This document shows positions 1-8,444 of a stretch of 64,000 nucleotides of DNA, piece after piece. Within the stretch, counting starts at the first letter, position 1. Each line of letters begins with the position of its first letter. Origin of the DNA: Sphingomonas sp. AP4-R1 (lineage in GTDB: Bacteria > Pseudomonadota > Alphaproteobacteria > Sphingomonadales > Sphingomonadaceae); the NCBI RefSeq assembly GCF_013113735.1, contig NZ_CP053346.1, positions 5,160,001 through 5,224,000 on the forward strand, in the 5' to 3' direction. Both the position numbers and the translations under genes were made by a program. Under the pieces are notes generated by a model that was not told where the DNA came from, did no database searches, and saw nothing but the letters and a program-made list of their open reading frames with translations.

Positions 1-63
1 GTTATGCCCTGACGGTGGCGCCGTCCGCTGATGCGGGCCTTTTGGTCGCGTCTCGCCGCCCAC

Positions 64-79
64 CCCCGCCTTTGCGGGG
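64..79. terminator. GC-rich hairpin before the ArdC-like gene
   Basis: CCCCGC and GCGGGG flank the loop CTTT, followed by a broken T-rich stretch ending near base 97. It could end a gene lying upstream of the window. The stem has only six pairs and the T run is interrupted, so the call is tentative. Confidence 0.35.
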
Positions 80-116
80 AGGTTTTGTACCTTTTTAGGG
101 TGGCGTGGAGACGACC

Positions 117-1094
117 ATGCCGAACCGATCGAGCCGTCGCGCACGTCGAGAGGACAGTGCCAATCCAGCCGTTGAGAACCGGACAAACCTTTATGACGAG
201 GTGACAAGGCGCATCGTTAGCGAGCTGGAAGCCGGACGCCTGCCATGGGTTCAGCCATGGGCCGGGGCCTCTTCCAGCGGTGAGGTTGGCCCGAGTCTTC
301 CGCGCAATGCGCTGACCGGGCGAACCTATTCGGGCGTCAATATCCTGATCCTGTGGGGCGCCGTCATCGCGCATCGTTTTCCCTCGCAGTCGTGGCTGAC
401 CTTCCGACAGGCACAGGAGGCAGGCGGCTGCGTCCGCAAGGGCGAGCATGGGCAATGCGTCGTCTATGCTGACCGCTTCACGCCCGAAGCCGAAAAGGAA
501 CGCGCGGCTCGCGATGGCGACGACGCCCGCGCCGTGTCGTTCTTAAAGCGCTTCACCGTCTTCAATGTCGCTCAGTGCGATGGATTGCGGTCTGACCTCG
601 CCGGCGATCCTGCACCTTTGCCCGAGCGCGAGATCATACCCATTGCCGAACAGGTGATCGCGGCATCGGGTGTCGATTTCAGCATCGGCGGAAATCGCGC
701 TTACTACGTGCCGAGCGAGGACTTCGTCGCCGTGCCGCCGCAGCCCGCTTTCTTCGACCAGATCAATTATTACCGAACCTGCCTGCACGAACTGACCCAC
801 GCCACCGGCCATGCCAAGCGGCTGGGACGCAACCTGACCAATCCCTTCGGCAGCAAGGATTATGCGCGCGAGGAACTGGTCGCCGAGATGGGATCGGCTT
901 TCCTCTGCGCAGAGCTCGGCATCGTGCCCACCGTCCGCCATGCCGACTATATCGGCACGTGGTTGGAGGTCTTGCGCGAGGACAATCGCGCGATCTTTCG
1001 CGCGGCGAGCGCCGCCACCAAGGCGGCCGAGTGGATTCTGTCGCGCCACCGCGATGCGCAGGAACAGCAGGCAGCCGGAAGGATCGTGGCATGA
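117..1094 (+). CDS. ardC: ArdC-like antirestriction protein with zincin metallopeptidase domain
   Basis: This is an ArdC-family protein. The N-terminal half (about residues 20-140) is the single-strand-DNA-binding ArdC domain, recognisable by the YDEVTRRIVSELEAG and LPWVQPW stretches. The C-terminal half is a zincin-like peptidase with HELTH at residues 224-228 followed by ATGH. Family members on conjugative plasmids protect incoming single-stranded DNA from host restriction. ATG 117 is chosen over the in-frame GTG at 105 because GGAG at 107-110 is correctly spaced from 117. The gene overlaps the next one by ATGA, so the two are probably translationally coupled. Its place at the head of the transfer module fits an early role after DNA entry. 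Confidence 0.85.
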   Translation: MPNRSSRRARREDSANPAVENRTNLYDEVTRRIVSELEAGRLPWVQPWAGASSSGEVGPSLPRNALTGRTYSGVNILILWGAVIAHRFPSQSWLTFRQAQEAGGCVRKGEHGQCVVYADRFTPEAEKERAARDGDDARAVSFLKRFTVFNVAQCDGLRSDLAGDPAPLPEREIIPIAEQVIAASGVDFSIGGNRAYYVPSEDFVAVPPQPAFFDQINYYRTCLHELTHATGHAKRLGRNLTNPFGSKDYAREELVAEMGSAFLCAELGIVPTVRHADYIGTWLEVLREDNRAIFRAASAATKAAEWILSRHRDAQEQQAAGRIVA

Positions 1095-1513
1095 TCACCC
1101 TGCCGCCCGAACTGCGCGCGCAGCTCCGTACCAATCACGACGCGCGGCGCAGGGCCGATGTTGCCAGCCGGCGTTTCGACCCGTCGCCCGTGGTCAAATT
1201 CTTCAATCCCTTGAGCGCGGCGACGTGGCTCGCGACCGAACTGGACGAGGACGGCGACACTCTGTTCGGGCTTACCGACTTCGGCTTCGGATGCCCGGAA
1301 CTCGGGTCGTTCAGCCTTTCGGAATTGAGGGCGATCCGCCTGCCTTATGGCCTCTGGATCGAGCGCGATCTCGGTTTCGAACCCTTGGTTCGGCTGTCGC
1401 AATGGGCCGATACCGCGCGCCGCGCCGGCTCGATCCTCTGGGCCGAGCGGCTGCTGCGCCGCGCGGCCCAAACCGGAACCGATCCGGAGGATCCGCTGCC
1501 GCCGGGCAGATGA
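1091..1513 (+). CDS. DUF2958 domain protein
   Basis: This 140-residue protein matches the DUF2958 pattern: a DPSPVVKFFNP stretch, then ATWLATELDEDGDTLFGL and GFGCPELGSFSL, and finally an LPYGLWIERDLGF segment. The family's biochemical role is unknown, but it is common on conjugative plasmids and integrative elements, usually beside ArdC-like genes. The start ATG overlaps the stop of the ArdC-like gene by four bases (ATGA), which indicates an operon. No signal peptide or membrane segment is visible, so it is probably cytoplasmic. Confidence 0.85.
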   Translation: MITLPPELRAQLRTNHDARRRADVASRRFDPSPVVKFFNPLSAATWLATELDEDGDTLFGLTDFGFGCPELGSFSLSELRAIRLPYGLWIERDLGFEPLVRLSQWADTARRAGSILWAERLLRRAAQTGTDPEDPLPPGR

Positions 1514-1857
1514 AAGGCGCCAGCATGGACACCGACCGGCCGGGCCCGTCCTCAAGCGAGGACGGGCCTGAGTCCCGCAAGCGGGCTCCTTTGGGCTGGC
1601 GCGCGCCTCCGCCTTCGGCTCCGGCGCGCGAGCTTTTGAAGCAAAACCGGAGTCCTGGCCGATACCGGTTCGCTCCTTGAGCGGCGGACAATCTCGAAAC
1701 AGACGCGGGAGAGCTGGACGACGGCAAGCGTGCCACCAGAGCAAACTCGGGCGCCGTGCAGCGACGCGGTCGCGGCACGAGTTTATCATTGTCGCTGCCG
1801 CGCCAGGCATTGGATAGGATAGACAACACCCGTGGCGGACTGATTCATCGGAGCGCT
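1514..1857. repeat. Intergenic stretch with several strong hairpins
   Basis: No gene is supported here. At 1543-1568 there is a perfect 11-bp inverted repeat (GGCCCGTCCTC and its complement) with loop AAGC. Just after it comes CCCGC-AA-GCGGG, and near 1600-1635 a GCGCGCC...GGCGCGC pairing followed by TTTT. The hairpins could end transcription from the ArdC-DUF2958 operon or protect its mRNA. They could also be a mobile palindrome. The first hairpin is certain as sequence; its function is not known. Confidence 0.6.
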
Positions 1858-2061
1858 CTAGTGCTGAAGGTCAACGTCCGGATCCCCTCGCAACTGGTCC
1901 ATGCGGGTTGCGATCGCGAGCCATACCGCGATCTCTTCCTCATCGCCTTCGAGTGCCAACGCACCAACCCGTTCGGCCACGACTTTCGGTGCTTCCTCGC
2001 CATGCCGGCGGAGCAAAGCCGCGGCACGCGCCCATAATTCACGATCGCGCGTCATGTCCAC
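1858..2061 (-). CDS. DUF6961 family small protein
   Basis: A 67-residue acidic protein with the DUF6961 pattern: RELWARAAALLRRHGEEAP, then VVAERVGALALEGDEEEI and a short alpha-helical tail. The family is common in sphingomonads, mostly next to mobile-element genes, and has no known function. The start is either GTG 2061, where AAGG sits five bases upstream, or ATG 2055. No membrane segment or known catalytic motif is visible. It is transcribed opposite to the transfer operon. Confidence 0.7.
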   Translation of the reverse strand: MDMTRDRELWARAAALLRRHGEEAPKVVAERVGALALEGDEEEIAVWLAIATRMDQLRGDPDVDLQH

Positions 2062-2408
2062 GATAGCCTTGCTACCGGCACGATGGACGCGGGTCGACCG
2101 GCTTTCCTCATCCGAAAACGTCAGATTTGCGCCAATGGCTCAGCGGTCCGGTGGTCATGGACCGTGCTGCATCTTTTCGGCTTGTTCGAAGCCGACTGGC
2201 GCCCCTTCTTGCGACGAATGACAGGCGATCCTCGATCGTCCGCGCGGCGGCGTCAAGGCACACGTCGTGTGCATGGATCAGGCTCCCGAATATGAGCCGC
2301 CTCGTGCAGAACGGCGCGCGACCAGCGAGAACGTATCATGGTTCAAGCCGCGCTACTGTCAGACGTGAAACTAACCCAGGCGTTTTGTCTCGCATGTCCC
2401 GGTCGCGA
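2062..2408 (-). pseudogene. Possible remnant of a zincin-type gene
   Basis: No intact gene is visible. On the minus strand, from an ATG at 2339, the frame reads SRAVLHEAAHI, which has the HExxH form of a zinc metallopeptidase. It ends soon after at a stop. A one-base shift at about 2285 opens a second frame (GSLIHAHDVCLDAAARTIED) that runs on to about 2110. This looks like a frameshifted protease fragment, but HExxH also occurs by chance in GC-rich DNA, so confidence is low. Confidence 0.25.
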
Positions 2409-2660
2409 TCAGCGCACCTTGGCGCGGGTCACCTTCGTGGTCGCACCGCACAACGCACAGGCGTCGATCCGTCGCTCGAAACCAGCGGTACCTGCCAATT
2501 CCTGGCTCTTGTGATCCGCACGCTCGCACCGTGAAAGGTCGAGCCTGTCGTTGATGCAATCGTCACAGACAGGCGCCGGTGAGAGCCGTTCGATGAGCGC
2601 GCGCACCTGATCCAATACCGTCACTGCCGATGTCCCCCAAGCGTCGGATCTATCCTCCAT
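2409..2660 (-). CDS. Small two-CxxC zinc-ribbon-like protein
   Basis: The protein carries two CxxC pairs (VCDDC and ACALC) separated by the stretch ADHKSQELAGTAGF, and a basic tail (TTKVTRAKVR). Two such pairs would bind one zinc ion, so it is probably a small nucleic-acid- or protein-binding ribbon. I recall similar sphingomonad proteins of unknown function but cannot assign a role. The annotated start is the first in frame. A GTG at 2624, with GGGGGA eight bases upstream, may be the true start and would give 71 residues. Confidence 0.6.
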   Translation of the reverse strand: MEDRSDAWGTSAVTVLDQVRALIERLSPAPVCDDCINDRLDLSRCERADHKSQELAGTAGFERRIDACALCGATTKVTRAKVR

Positions 2661-2923
2661 CGGTTAGAAAAGCCAATGCGGGAGCGCCTTCACGTTCGAC
2701 CTCGCGTCCATGCCGATTTGTGCCGATCGCGAACCGACCCGTGAACCAGACGCCCCTGCCATTCACGGCGGCGAGCCGCCCAGCGACCTCTCTTGATTGC
2801 GGTCTGCCGCGGGCCGTCCTTCGACGGGCAACGGCTCCGCCGACCTTCTTCCCCGGCGCGGGAACCGCGCCCTCCTCGCGAAACAAGAAGCTCGGCTCCC
2901 GGCCGTCCTCCGCTTCGCTTCGG

Positions 2924-2955
2924 CCCGGCTCTCATCCCTTACGGGATGGGCCGGG
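2924..2955. repeat. Two-tier hairpin in the 2661-3033 intergenic space
   Basis: CATCCC-TTAC-GGGATG (2933-2948) is nested inside CCCGGC (2924-2929) pairing with GCCGGG (2950-2955). The rest of 2661-3033 is GC-rich and holds no gene I can support. The hairpin is about 80 bases upstream of the DUF736 gene and may shape its mRNA leader or end upstream transcription. Confidence 0.5.
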
Positions 2956-3033
2956 TGCCCATCGTCCGGCCCGCGGCCTGCCAACCGCATCGAGGCCGCA
3001 TGGGGCGGCTTCGGGCATCGAATGGAGATTATC

Positions 3034-3333
3034 ATGGCACAGATCGGCATTTTCACGCGCGACAAGGACGGCATCTATACCGGCGAAATCCGCACCCTCA
3101 CCCTCCGGGTCAAGGCCGTCATCCGACCCGCCGAACGCGATCACGACAAGTCCCCCGACCACCGTGTCAGCGCCGGCGGGGTCGAATTCGGCGCGGGCTG
3201 GACGAAGGCGGCACGCGACAGCGGCGCCGGATATCTAAGCCTCAAGTTCGACGATCCGTCATTCCCGGCACCGATCTACGCAACCCTGACGCCCGCTGAG
3301 AATGATATGTTCAAGCTCATCTGGTCGCGTTGA
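3034..3333 (+). CDS. DUF736 domain protein
   Basis: This 99-residue protein is a typical DUF736 member. It has the N-terminal MAQIGIFTRDKDGIYTGEIR pattern, a central AGGVEFGAGW segment and a C-terminal LIWSR end. The family is nearly always found on conjugative plasmids and integrative elements of proteobacteria, near relaxase and TraF genes, and its function is unknown. GGAG at 3024-3027 is well placed for ATG 3034. A strong hairpin directly after the stop suggests it is expressed as a separate transcript rather than with the downstream TraF operon. Confidence 0.9.
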   Translation: MAQIGIFTRDKDGIYTGEIRTLTLRVKAVIRPAERDHDKSPDHRVSAGGVEFGAGWTKAARDSGAGYLSLKFDDPSFPAPIYATLTPAENDMFKLIWSR

Positions 3334-3342
3334 AACGACCGA

Positions 3343-3364
3343 CCCCGCGCCCCCCGGCGCGGGG
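3343..3364 (+). terminator. Rho-independent-type terminator after the DUF736 gene
   Basis: CCCCGCGCC (3343-3351) pairs perfectly with GGCGCGGGG (3356-3364) over a four-C loop, followed by TTTCCCCC. It lies ten bases after the DUF736 stop codon. The T run is short, but the nine-pair all-GC stem and its position fit a terminator. Confidence 0.65.
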
Positions 3365-3529
3365 TTTCCCCCTTTCGCCGGCCGGGCGTCTGACCCCCTT
3401 GGGGCAAAGGGACATGAAGGGTGTCGAATTCGACGCCGGCGTCTTCGACACTCCCTGGGCAGTGCCTCGTCGCGCATCCCCGGTGACGCAGCCGCCCAGA
3501 TGCGGCCTCCGCCACCGGGAGATTGCGTG

Positions 3530-3760
3530 ATGGACACGGACGACGATATTGCCCGCGCGAACCGCGCCAAACGCGGCTCGCCCTTTCTCAATACCGACCA
3601 GGCGGCTGCCTATCTCAAAATGTCGGGGCGCCTGCTCAAGCGTCTCCGGCGCAGCGGCAACGGACCGACCTTTCGCCGTCACAGCCGCTATATCCAATAT
3701 CATATCGACGATCTCGACACCTGGTCGGACGCGCATCGCGCGCGCGAGCTCGACCGATGA
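3530..3760 (+). CDS. Helix-turn-helix DNA-binding protein (excisionase/AlpA-like)
   Basis: A 76-residue protein with an N-terminal-to-central MerR-like helix-turn-helix: FLNTDQAAAYLKMSGRLLKR, then a wing ending in FRRHSRYIQYHIDDLDTW. This is the layout of helix-turn-helix 17 (AlpA/excisionase-type) proteins. In related elements a copy sits directly before traF and is thought to regulate the transfer operon. GGGAG at 3517-3521 precedes ATG 3530. Its stop overlaps the traF start (ATGA), so the two are probably co-translated. Confidence 0.75.
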   Translation: MDTDDDIARANRAKRGSPFLNTDQAAAYLKMSGRLLKRLRRSGNGPTFRRHSRYIQYHIDDLDTWSDAHRARELDR

Positions 3761-4338
3761 GCATGCACCGCCGCCGCACCAGCGACGCCCCTTTGCTGGC
3801 TTGGGGCGAGGCGCTTGCTGCCGCCAAAATCCGGCGCACGCGCATAGCGCGCTACGCTGCGATCATCGCCATGGGCGTGTGCGCGACGCTGCTCCCAGCG
3901 GCGCACTCGCCAGCGCCTCGCCTGGTCTGGAATGCGAGCGCCAGCGCCCCGATCGGGCTTTATCGCGTGACGCCCGACGTCCCCGTGGAGCCGGGCCAGA
4001 TGGTGATCGCGCGGCTGCCAGAACGCTATCGGCAATTCGCCGCCGGGCGCCATTATCTGCCTTTGAACGTGCCGCTCGTGAAGCGCGTCGCCGCTGTTGC
4101 AGGCGACGAAATCTGCGCGCGCGGACAGACGATCTTCGTCAACGGCCGCCGGACCGCCATGCGCAGGGCGCTGGACGGTCGAGGCAGGCCCATGCCGATG
4201 TGGCACGCCTGTATCGTCCTGCGCGGGCGAGAGCTTTTCCTGCTCATGGACCATCCTGCGTCGTTCGACGGCCGCTATTTCGGTCCGACGGAAGGCCCGG
4301 ACATTGTCGGGAAGGCGACCCAGCTGTGGCGTCGCTGA
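3757..4338 (+). CDS. traF: TraF-type S26 family peptidase
   Basis: This 193-residue protein resembles TraF, the S26 signal-peptidase-like enzyme that processes pilin in IncP-type conjugation systems. One membrane segment lies at about residues 32-50. The catalytic serine is probably S63 in SAPIGLY, and the catalytic lysine K109 in PLVKRVAA, both in the family's expected order. The C-terminal part holds the usual GRYFGP and GKATQLW segments. It starts by a four-base overlap with the helix-turn-helix gene and its end overlaps the lytic transglycosylase, so the three form one operon. Confidence 0.85.
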   Translation: MSMHRRRTSDAPLLAWGEALAAAKIRRTRIARYAAIIAMGVCATLLPAAHSPAPRLVWNASASAPIGLYRVTPDVPVEPGQMVIARLPERYRQFAAGRHYLPLNVPLVKRVAAVAGDEICARGQTIFVNGRRTAMRRALDGRGRPMPMWHACIVLRGRELFLLMDHPASFDGRYFGPTEGPDIVGKATQLWRR

Positions 4339-4934
4339 AGGCCGCGGCAGCGCTGTTCGCGTTGGCGATCGCGAGCCCCGGCCGGGCGGAATCGGTCGGC
4401 GACTGGACGTCCGCTATCACCGAAGCGTCTTATCGCTTCGGCATTCCAGCAGCCTGGATCGAGCGCGTGATGCGGGCCGAAAGCAATGGCCAGACCCGGT
4501 TGAACGGACGGCCGATCCGCAGTCCAGCAGGGGCCATCGGCTTGATGCAGCTCATGCCAGACACGTGGGAATCGGTACGCCTCAAGCTCGGCCTCGGGAC
4601 CAATCCCGACGATCCGCGCGACAATATCCTGGCCGGAACCTTCTTCCTGCGCATGATGTACGATCGCTTCGGCTATCCGGGCCTCTTCGCGGCCTATCAC
4701 GCCGGACCAGGTCGCTTTTCCGAACATCTCGCGACCGCGCGCACGCTCCCGCGCGAGACCATTGTCTATCTCGACGGCATCGTCGGACGCGACCAAATTG
4801 TCCCAGACGCGACCGCCGAGCCACCGCGCGACATGCTGTTTGCGGTCCGCAGAGAGAATAGCCTTCCGCCCGTCTCGCAAGGTTCGGCAGCGCGGGCCGC
4901 CACGCTCTTCGTACGGCATGATAATGTCCCATAG
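4326..4934 (+). CDS. Conjugation-associated lytic transglycosylase
   Basis: A 202-residue SLT-family murein hydrolase. Residues 1-21 form a Sec signal peptide. The catalytic glutamate is E52 in MRAESNG, followed by the family motif GAIGLMQLMPDTW and the AYHAGPGR segment. Such enzymes open the cell wall locally for the transfer channel. GTG 4326 is chosen because it places the signal peptide at the N terminus, with a 13-base overlap with traF. The secretion genes it would serve are not in the window. Confidence 0.85.
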   Translation: MASLKAAAALFALAIASPGRAESVGDWTSAITEASYRFGIPAAWIERVMRAESNGQTRLNGRPIRSPAGAIGLMQLMPDTWESVRLKLGLGTNPDDPRDNILAGTFFLRMMYDRFGYPGLFAAYHAGPGRFSEHLATARTLPRETIVYLDGIVGRDQIVPDATAEPPRDMLFAVRRENSLPPVSQGSAARAATLFVRHDNVP

Positions 4935-5222
4935 GGCCGTTCCCCAGACCACTGAGAGCGTCGATGGCGCGCCGGATCGTCAAGGAGCTGGGCGATGTCG
5001 GCGGTCCGGCCGCGTCCATCTGCATAGGGCATTCAAAGGGAGCAGGATCGGGAGCGAGGGAAAACAAGATAAAGGCAGTGTCTCGCAGACCTGCCCAAAT
5101 CCTTGTCTGCACATCATTTTTTCTCGAGACATACGCTTAAAGCGGCGAGACAAGCCTCTGGCGGGTCGCGGGTTTCTGCTCAAACCACCTCGTTTTCTCT
5201 CTTTCGCCCGGGCCCCGGCGCG
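4935..5222. other. Intergenic region before the relaxase, candidate oriT
   Basis: This 288-base space holds no gene I can support. It contains a six-bp inverted repeat (GCAGAC...GTCTGC, about 5088-5113) that brackets ATCCTTG, which resembles the ATCCTG core of IncP-type nick sites. The hexamer GAGACA occurs twice just downstream. Origins of transfer often lie directly beside the relaxase gene, so this is the best candidate in the window, but the match is weak. Confidence 0.25.
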
Positions 5223-7193
5223 ATGAGCAACGACGAAGAGTTTACGCCAAAACTCGGCAAAAGCGCCGCCGGCAAGTCGGCAAAGAAGGCGTTTCGATAC
5301 GGTGGTCGCATCCTGGCAGCCGCACGGCTGGCTGGGCGTCGAACTGGGATCGTCAATCAGCGTTTTGACGGCAGCAGGATCGGCCGTGGCGCGAGCATCG
5401 GACGCTTGCTGTCGAGCCGGGATAGGTTCTCCGGCCTTCGCGCGCGCCGCGCGATCGTGAAAACCAGGCTCGTTCGGCTGGGCGGCAACGGCGGCGCTGG
5501 GGCCAAGGCACATCTGCGCTATATTCAGCGCGATGGCGTCACCCGCGACGGTGCGCCGGGCGAGCTTTACGGGCCGACCACGGACCAGGCGAGTGGTAAC
5601 GCCTTCCTCGAGCGGGGTGCCGGCGATCGTCACCAGTTCCGCTTCATCGTGTCGGCCGAAGACGGCGCCGAATATTCCGATCTGAAGCCCTATGTCCGCC
5701 GGCTGATGACGCAGGCAGAGCACGACCTCGGTACGAAGCTGGACTGGGTCGCCGTCGATCACTTCAACACCGACCAGCCGCACACCCACATCATGCTGCG
5801 CGGCGTCGATGATCGAGGCGGGAATTTGATCATCGCTCGCGAATATATCGCGCACGGATTTCGCGAGCGTGCCGCCGAGCTGGTCACGGTAGACCTCGGG
5901 CCTCGTACGGATCGGGAAATCGAAGGACGCCTGCGGCACGATGTCGAACAGGAACGACTGACCGCGATCGATCGTCGCCTTATACGGACGATGGATGACG
6001 ACCGGGTCACGACCGCGATGGGCAAGGATCCGTTCCAGCAATCGATCGCCGCCGGGCGCCTTCGCAAGCTCGGTGCGATGGGATTGGCGGAGGATCTCGG
6101 GCACGGACGTTGGCAGCTGGCCGACGGCCTTGAAGACACGCTGCGCCGGATGGGCGAACGCGGCGATATCATCCGCACGATGCAACGGGAATTGGCCGCC
6201 CGGCAGCTCGCACGAGCCGGCGTCGATCATCGCATCCATGATGCCCTCACCGAGCCAATCATCGGGCGCATCGTCCACCGCGGTCTATCCGACGAGCATC
6301 GCGACCGTCATTACCTGATCGTCGATGGAGTGGATGGGCGGGTCCATTATCTGGATATCGGCCGTGGCGATCTCACCGAGCCGACGCCGGAGGGATCGAT
6401 CGTCCGGATTGCCGCGCGGACGTCTGGTATCACCGACACTGATCGGACGATTGTTGACATCGCTGCAGCGAATGCCGGCCGCTATTCGATCGAGGCCCAT
6501 CTTCGTCACGATCGCCGTGCCACATATGCCTTTGCAGAAACGCATGTGCGCCGGCTCGAAGCCATGCGCCGGGGTGGCGTGGACGTCGAACGTGGACCCG
6601 ATGGGAGCTGGTCAATCGCAGCGGACCATCTCGACCGAGCGGTTTCCTATGTCGCGCGCAGCCTACGCGATCGGCCGGTCTCTATTGAGACACTGTCCTC
6701 AGCGCCGCTGTTCCAGTTGGAGCAAGCCCGGGCAGTGACGTGGCTGGATCATGAGATTGAAACGGCCTCCCCCGTCCCGCTTCGCGACTCAGGCTTTGGG
6801 CGCGACGTTCGCGCCGCCATCGCTGCACGACGACAATGGCTGGTCGAACAGGAGCTCGCTGATCTTGACGTCGGGACCATACGCCTCCGTCCCCAAGCCC
6901 TCCAAGTCCTGCAGCGGGCGGAACTGGCCAGCGCGGCGAAGCGCCTTGCCGAAGAGTTGGGAAAGCCTTTCGTCGAGTCAGCGAACGGCATGGTCGTCGC
7001 GGGCCAGCTGACGCGGCGTATCGACCTGCTCGGCAGCCGCTATGCACTCGTCGAACAATCCCGCGAATTCACGCTCGTTCCCTGGCGGCCCGTGCTCGAG
7101 AGGCAGATCGGCACGTCAGTCAGCGGTCTTATGAGGGCAGACGGGATAAGCTGGCAGTTCGGACGAAACCGATCTGGGCCATCGATGTCATGA
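5223..7193 (+). CDS. Relaxase of the VirD2/TraI type with DUF3363
   Basis: This 656-residue protein has an N-terminal relaxase domain. RLGGNGGAGAKAHLRYIQRD occurs around residue 90 and the metal-binding HTHIMLRG begins at H187. A long DUF3363 C-terminal region follows. The enzyme would nick DNA at oriT and pilot the strand. ATG 5223 is chosen over an upstream in-frame start because it gives the usual MSNDEEF-type N terminus. In similar elements the next gene is traG (coupling protein) followed by trb genes. Here the next gene is ku, so the module appears cut off. The protein itself shows no internal break. Confidence 0.85.
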   Translation: MSNDEEFTPKLGKSAAGKSAKKAFRYGGRILAAARLAGRRTGIVNQRFDGSRIGRGASIGRLLSSRDRFSGLRARRAIVKTRLVRLGGNGGAGAKAHLRYIQRDGVTRDGAPGELYGPTTDQASGNAFLERGAGDRHQFRFIVSAEDGAEYSDLKPYVRRLMTQAEHDLGTKLDWVAVDHFNTDQPHTHIMLRGVDDRGGNLIIAREYIAHGFRERAAELVTVDLGPRTDREIEGRLRHDVEQERLTAIDRRLIRTMDDDRVTTAMGKDPFQQSIAAGRLRKLGAMGLAEDLGHGRWQLADGLEDTLRRMGERGDIIRTMQRELAARQLARAGVDHRIHDALTEPIIGRIVHRGLSDEHRDRHYLIVDGVDGRVHYLDIGRGDLTEPTPEGSIVRIAARTSGITDTDRTIVDIAAANAGRYSIEAHLRHDRRATYAFAETHVRRLEAMRRGGVDVERGPDGSWSIAADHLDRAVSYVARSLRDRPVSIETLSSAPLFQLEQARAVTWLDHEIETASPVPLRDSGFGRDVRAAIAARRQWLVEQELADLDVGTIRLRPQALQVLQRAELASAAKRLAEELGKPFVESANGMVVAGQLTRRIDLLGSRYALVEQSREFTLVPWRPVLERQIGTSVSGLMRADGISWQFGRNRSGPSMS

Positions 7194-7541
7194 CCACCAG
7201 CGGCAGACCGCCGGTATTGAGGACACTCGTTCTCCGATGTGGCTCGAAGGGAAACGGCCGCCACCGGCGTCCCCATTGAGGCTTGCCCGTGGGATCAACC
7301 GCCCTGGCAGAAGAGATGACCGTGGGGCGAACTCGGATGCCCTCCGCGCTGCTCATCATTTCGAGCCAATCGACGGCCAATCTGTCCCTGTGATGAGATG
7401 CCATGCGCACCTCGTTTCACGGGATGGCGTCGACGGTAGGCGGAAGTCCGCTCAGCACTTGGATAAAAAGGCGTCGGGTGAGAACTAATGTCGGCCTCAG
7501 GGATTGGAACGCGATGGCGTGTTTGGTGCGAAGGAAGATCG
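7194..7541. other. Intergenic, no supported gene
   Basis: Short open frames exist on both strands here, but none has a recognisable pattern or a good ribosome binding site. The stretch separates the transfer module from the end-joining genes and probably holds the ku promoter. I see no exact EcfG-type promoter in it. Confidence 0.5.
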
Positions 7542-8441
7542 ATGGCTGCGCGTCCCTATTGGAAAGGTCAGATCCGACTGGCACTGGTTTCCATTCCCGT
7601 CGAAATTTATTCGGCCACTCGCAGCGGGGCCACGATCGCGTTCAACCAGATCCATGAGCCGTCCGGCCAGCGCATCAAATATGAAAAGGTCGTGCCAGGG
7701 ATCGGCCCGGTCGATCTCGACGAAATCGTGAAGGGCTTCGAATATTCCAAGGGCGAATATGTCCTGCTTGACGATGACGAGATCGAGGGCGTCAAGCTGG
7801 AGAGCAAGAAGACACTTGAGCTGACGCAGTTCGTCGACAGCCACGACATCGACGCGATCTATTTCGAGAAGCCTTATTATGTCGTGCCCGCCGACGATCT
7901 CGCCGAGGAAGCCTTCATCGTCCTGCGAGAGGCGCTCCGCCGCACACGCAAGATCGGACTCGGCCAGCTCGCGATGCGCGGTCGGGAATATGTCGTCAGC
8001 ATCAAGGCATGCGGACGCGGCATGGTGATGGAGACGCTGCGTTATGCTGACGAAGTCAACAGAGCGACGAGCTATTTCCGCGAGATTGGCGATGCCGATC
8101 CCGACGAGGAGTTGCTCGATCTGGCCACCACGCTGATCGACAAGAAGACCGGCAAGTTCGATGCAAGCGAGTTCCACGATCGATATGCCGACGCACTCAA
8201 GGACCTGATCGAGCGCAAAAAGAAGGGCAAGACGCTCAACATCGAGAGTGACGACAAAGGCAGCGACTCACGGGGCTCCAATGTCGTCGACCTGATGGCC
8301 GCGCTCAAAAACTCGCTCGGCTCTTCGGGCGGCGGGTCGAAGGCGGCGGCAAAGAAGCCAGGCAAAGCCGCTCCGAAACCGGCCGCAAAGAAGGCTGCAG
8401 GCAAACCGGCCGCCAAACCGGCCGCGCGCAAGCGGGCCTGA
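7542..8441 (+). CDS. ku: Ku DNA end-binding protein
   Basis: Bacterial Ku forms a ring-shaped homodimer that binds double-strand break ends and recruits LigD for non-homologous end joining. The 299-residue protein starts with ARPYWKGQIRLALVSIPVEI, the typical Ku N terminus, and carries the whole beta-barrel core (residues about 1-255). A Lys/Ala/Pro-rich tail follows, as in many bacterial Ku proteins, where it helps DNA binding. ATG 7542 is preceded by GGAAG. It heads a cluster that also contains ligD, an exonuclease III gene and several small genes. Confidence 0.95.
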   Translation: MAARPYWKGQIRLALVSIPVEIYSATRSGATIAFNQIHEPSGQRIKYEKVVPGIGPVDLDEIVKGFEYSKGEYVLLDDDEIEGVKLESKKTLELTQFVDSHDIDAIYFEKPYYVVPADDLAEEAFIVLREALRRTRKIGLGQLAMRGREYVVSIKACGRGMVMETLRYADEVNRATSYFREIGDADPDEELLDLATTLIDKKTGKFDASEFHDRYADALKDLIERKKKGKTLNIESDDKGSDSRGSNVVDLMAALKNSLGSSGGGSKAAAKKPGKAAPKPAAKKAAGKPAAKPAARKRA

Positions 8442-8444
8442 CTT

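Noticed and set aside
4980..6278. 432-codon minus-strand frame across the relaxase gene
   Set aside because: It is antisense to a protein with recognisable relaxase motifs and shows no pattern of its own; such long shadows are common in GC-rich DNA.
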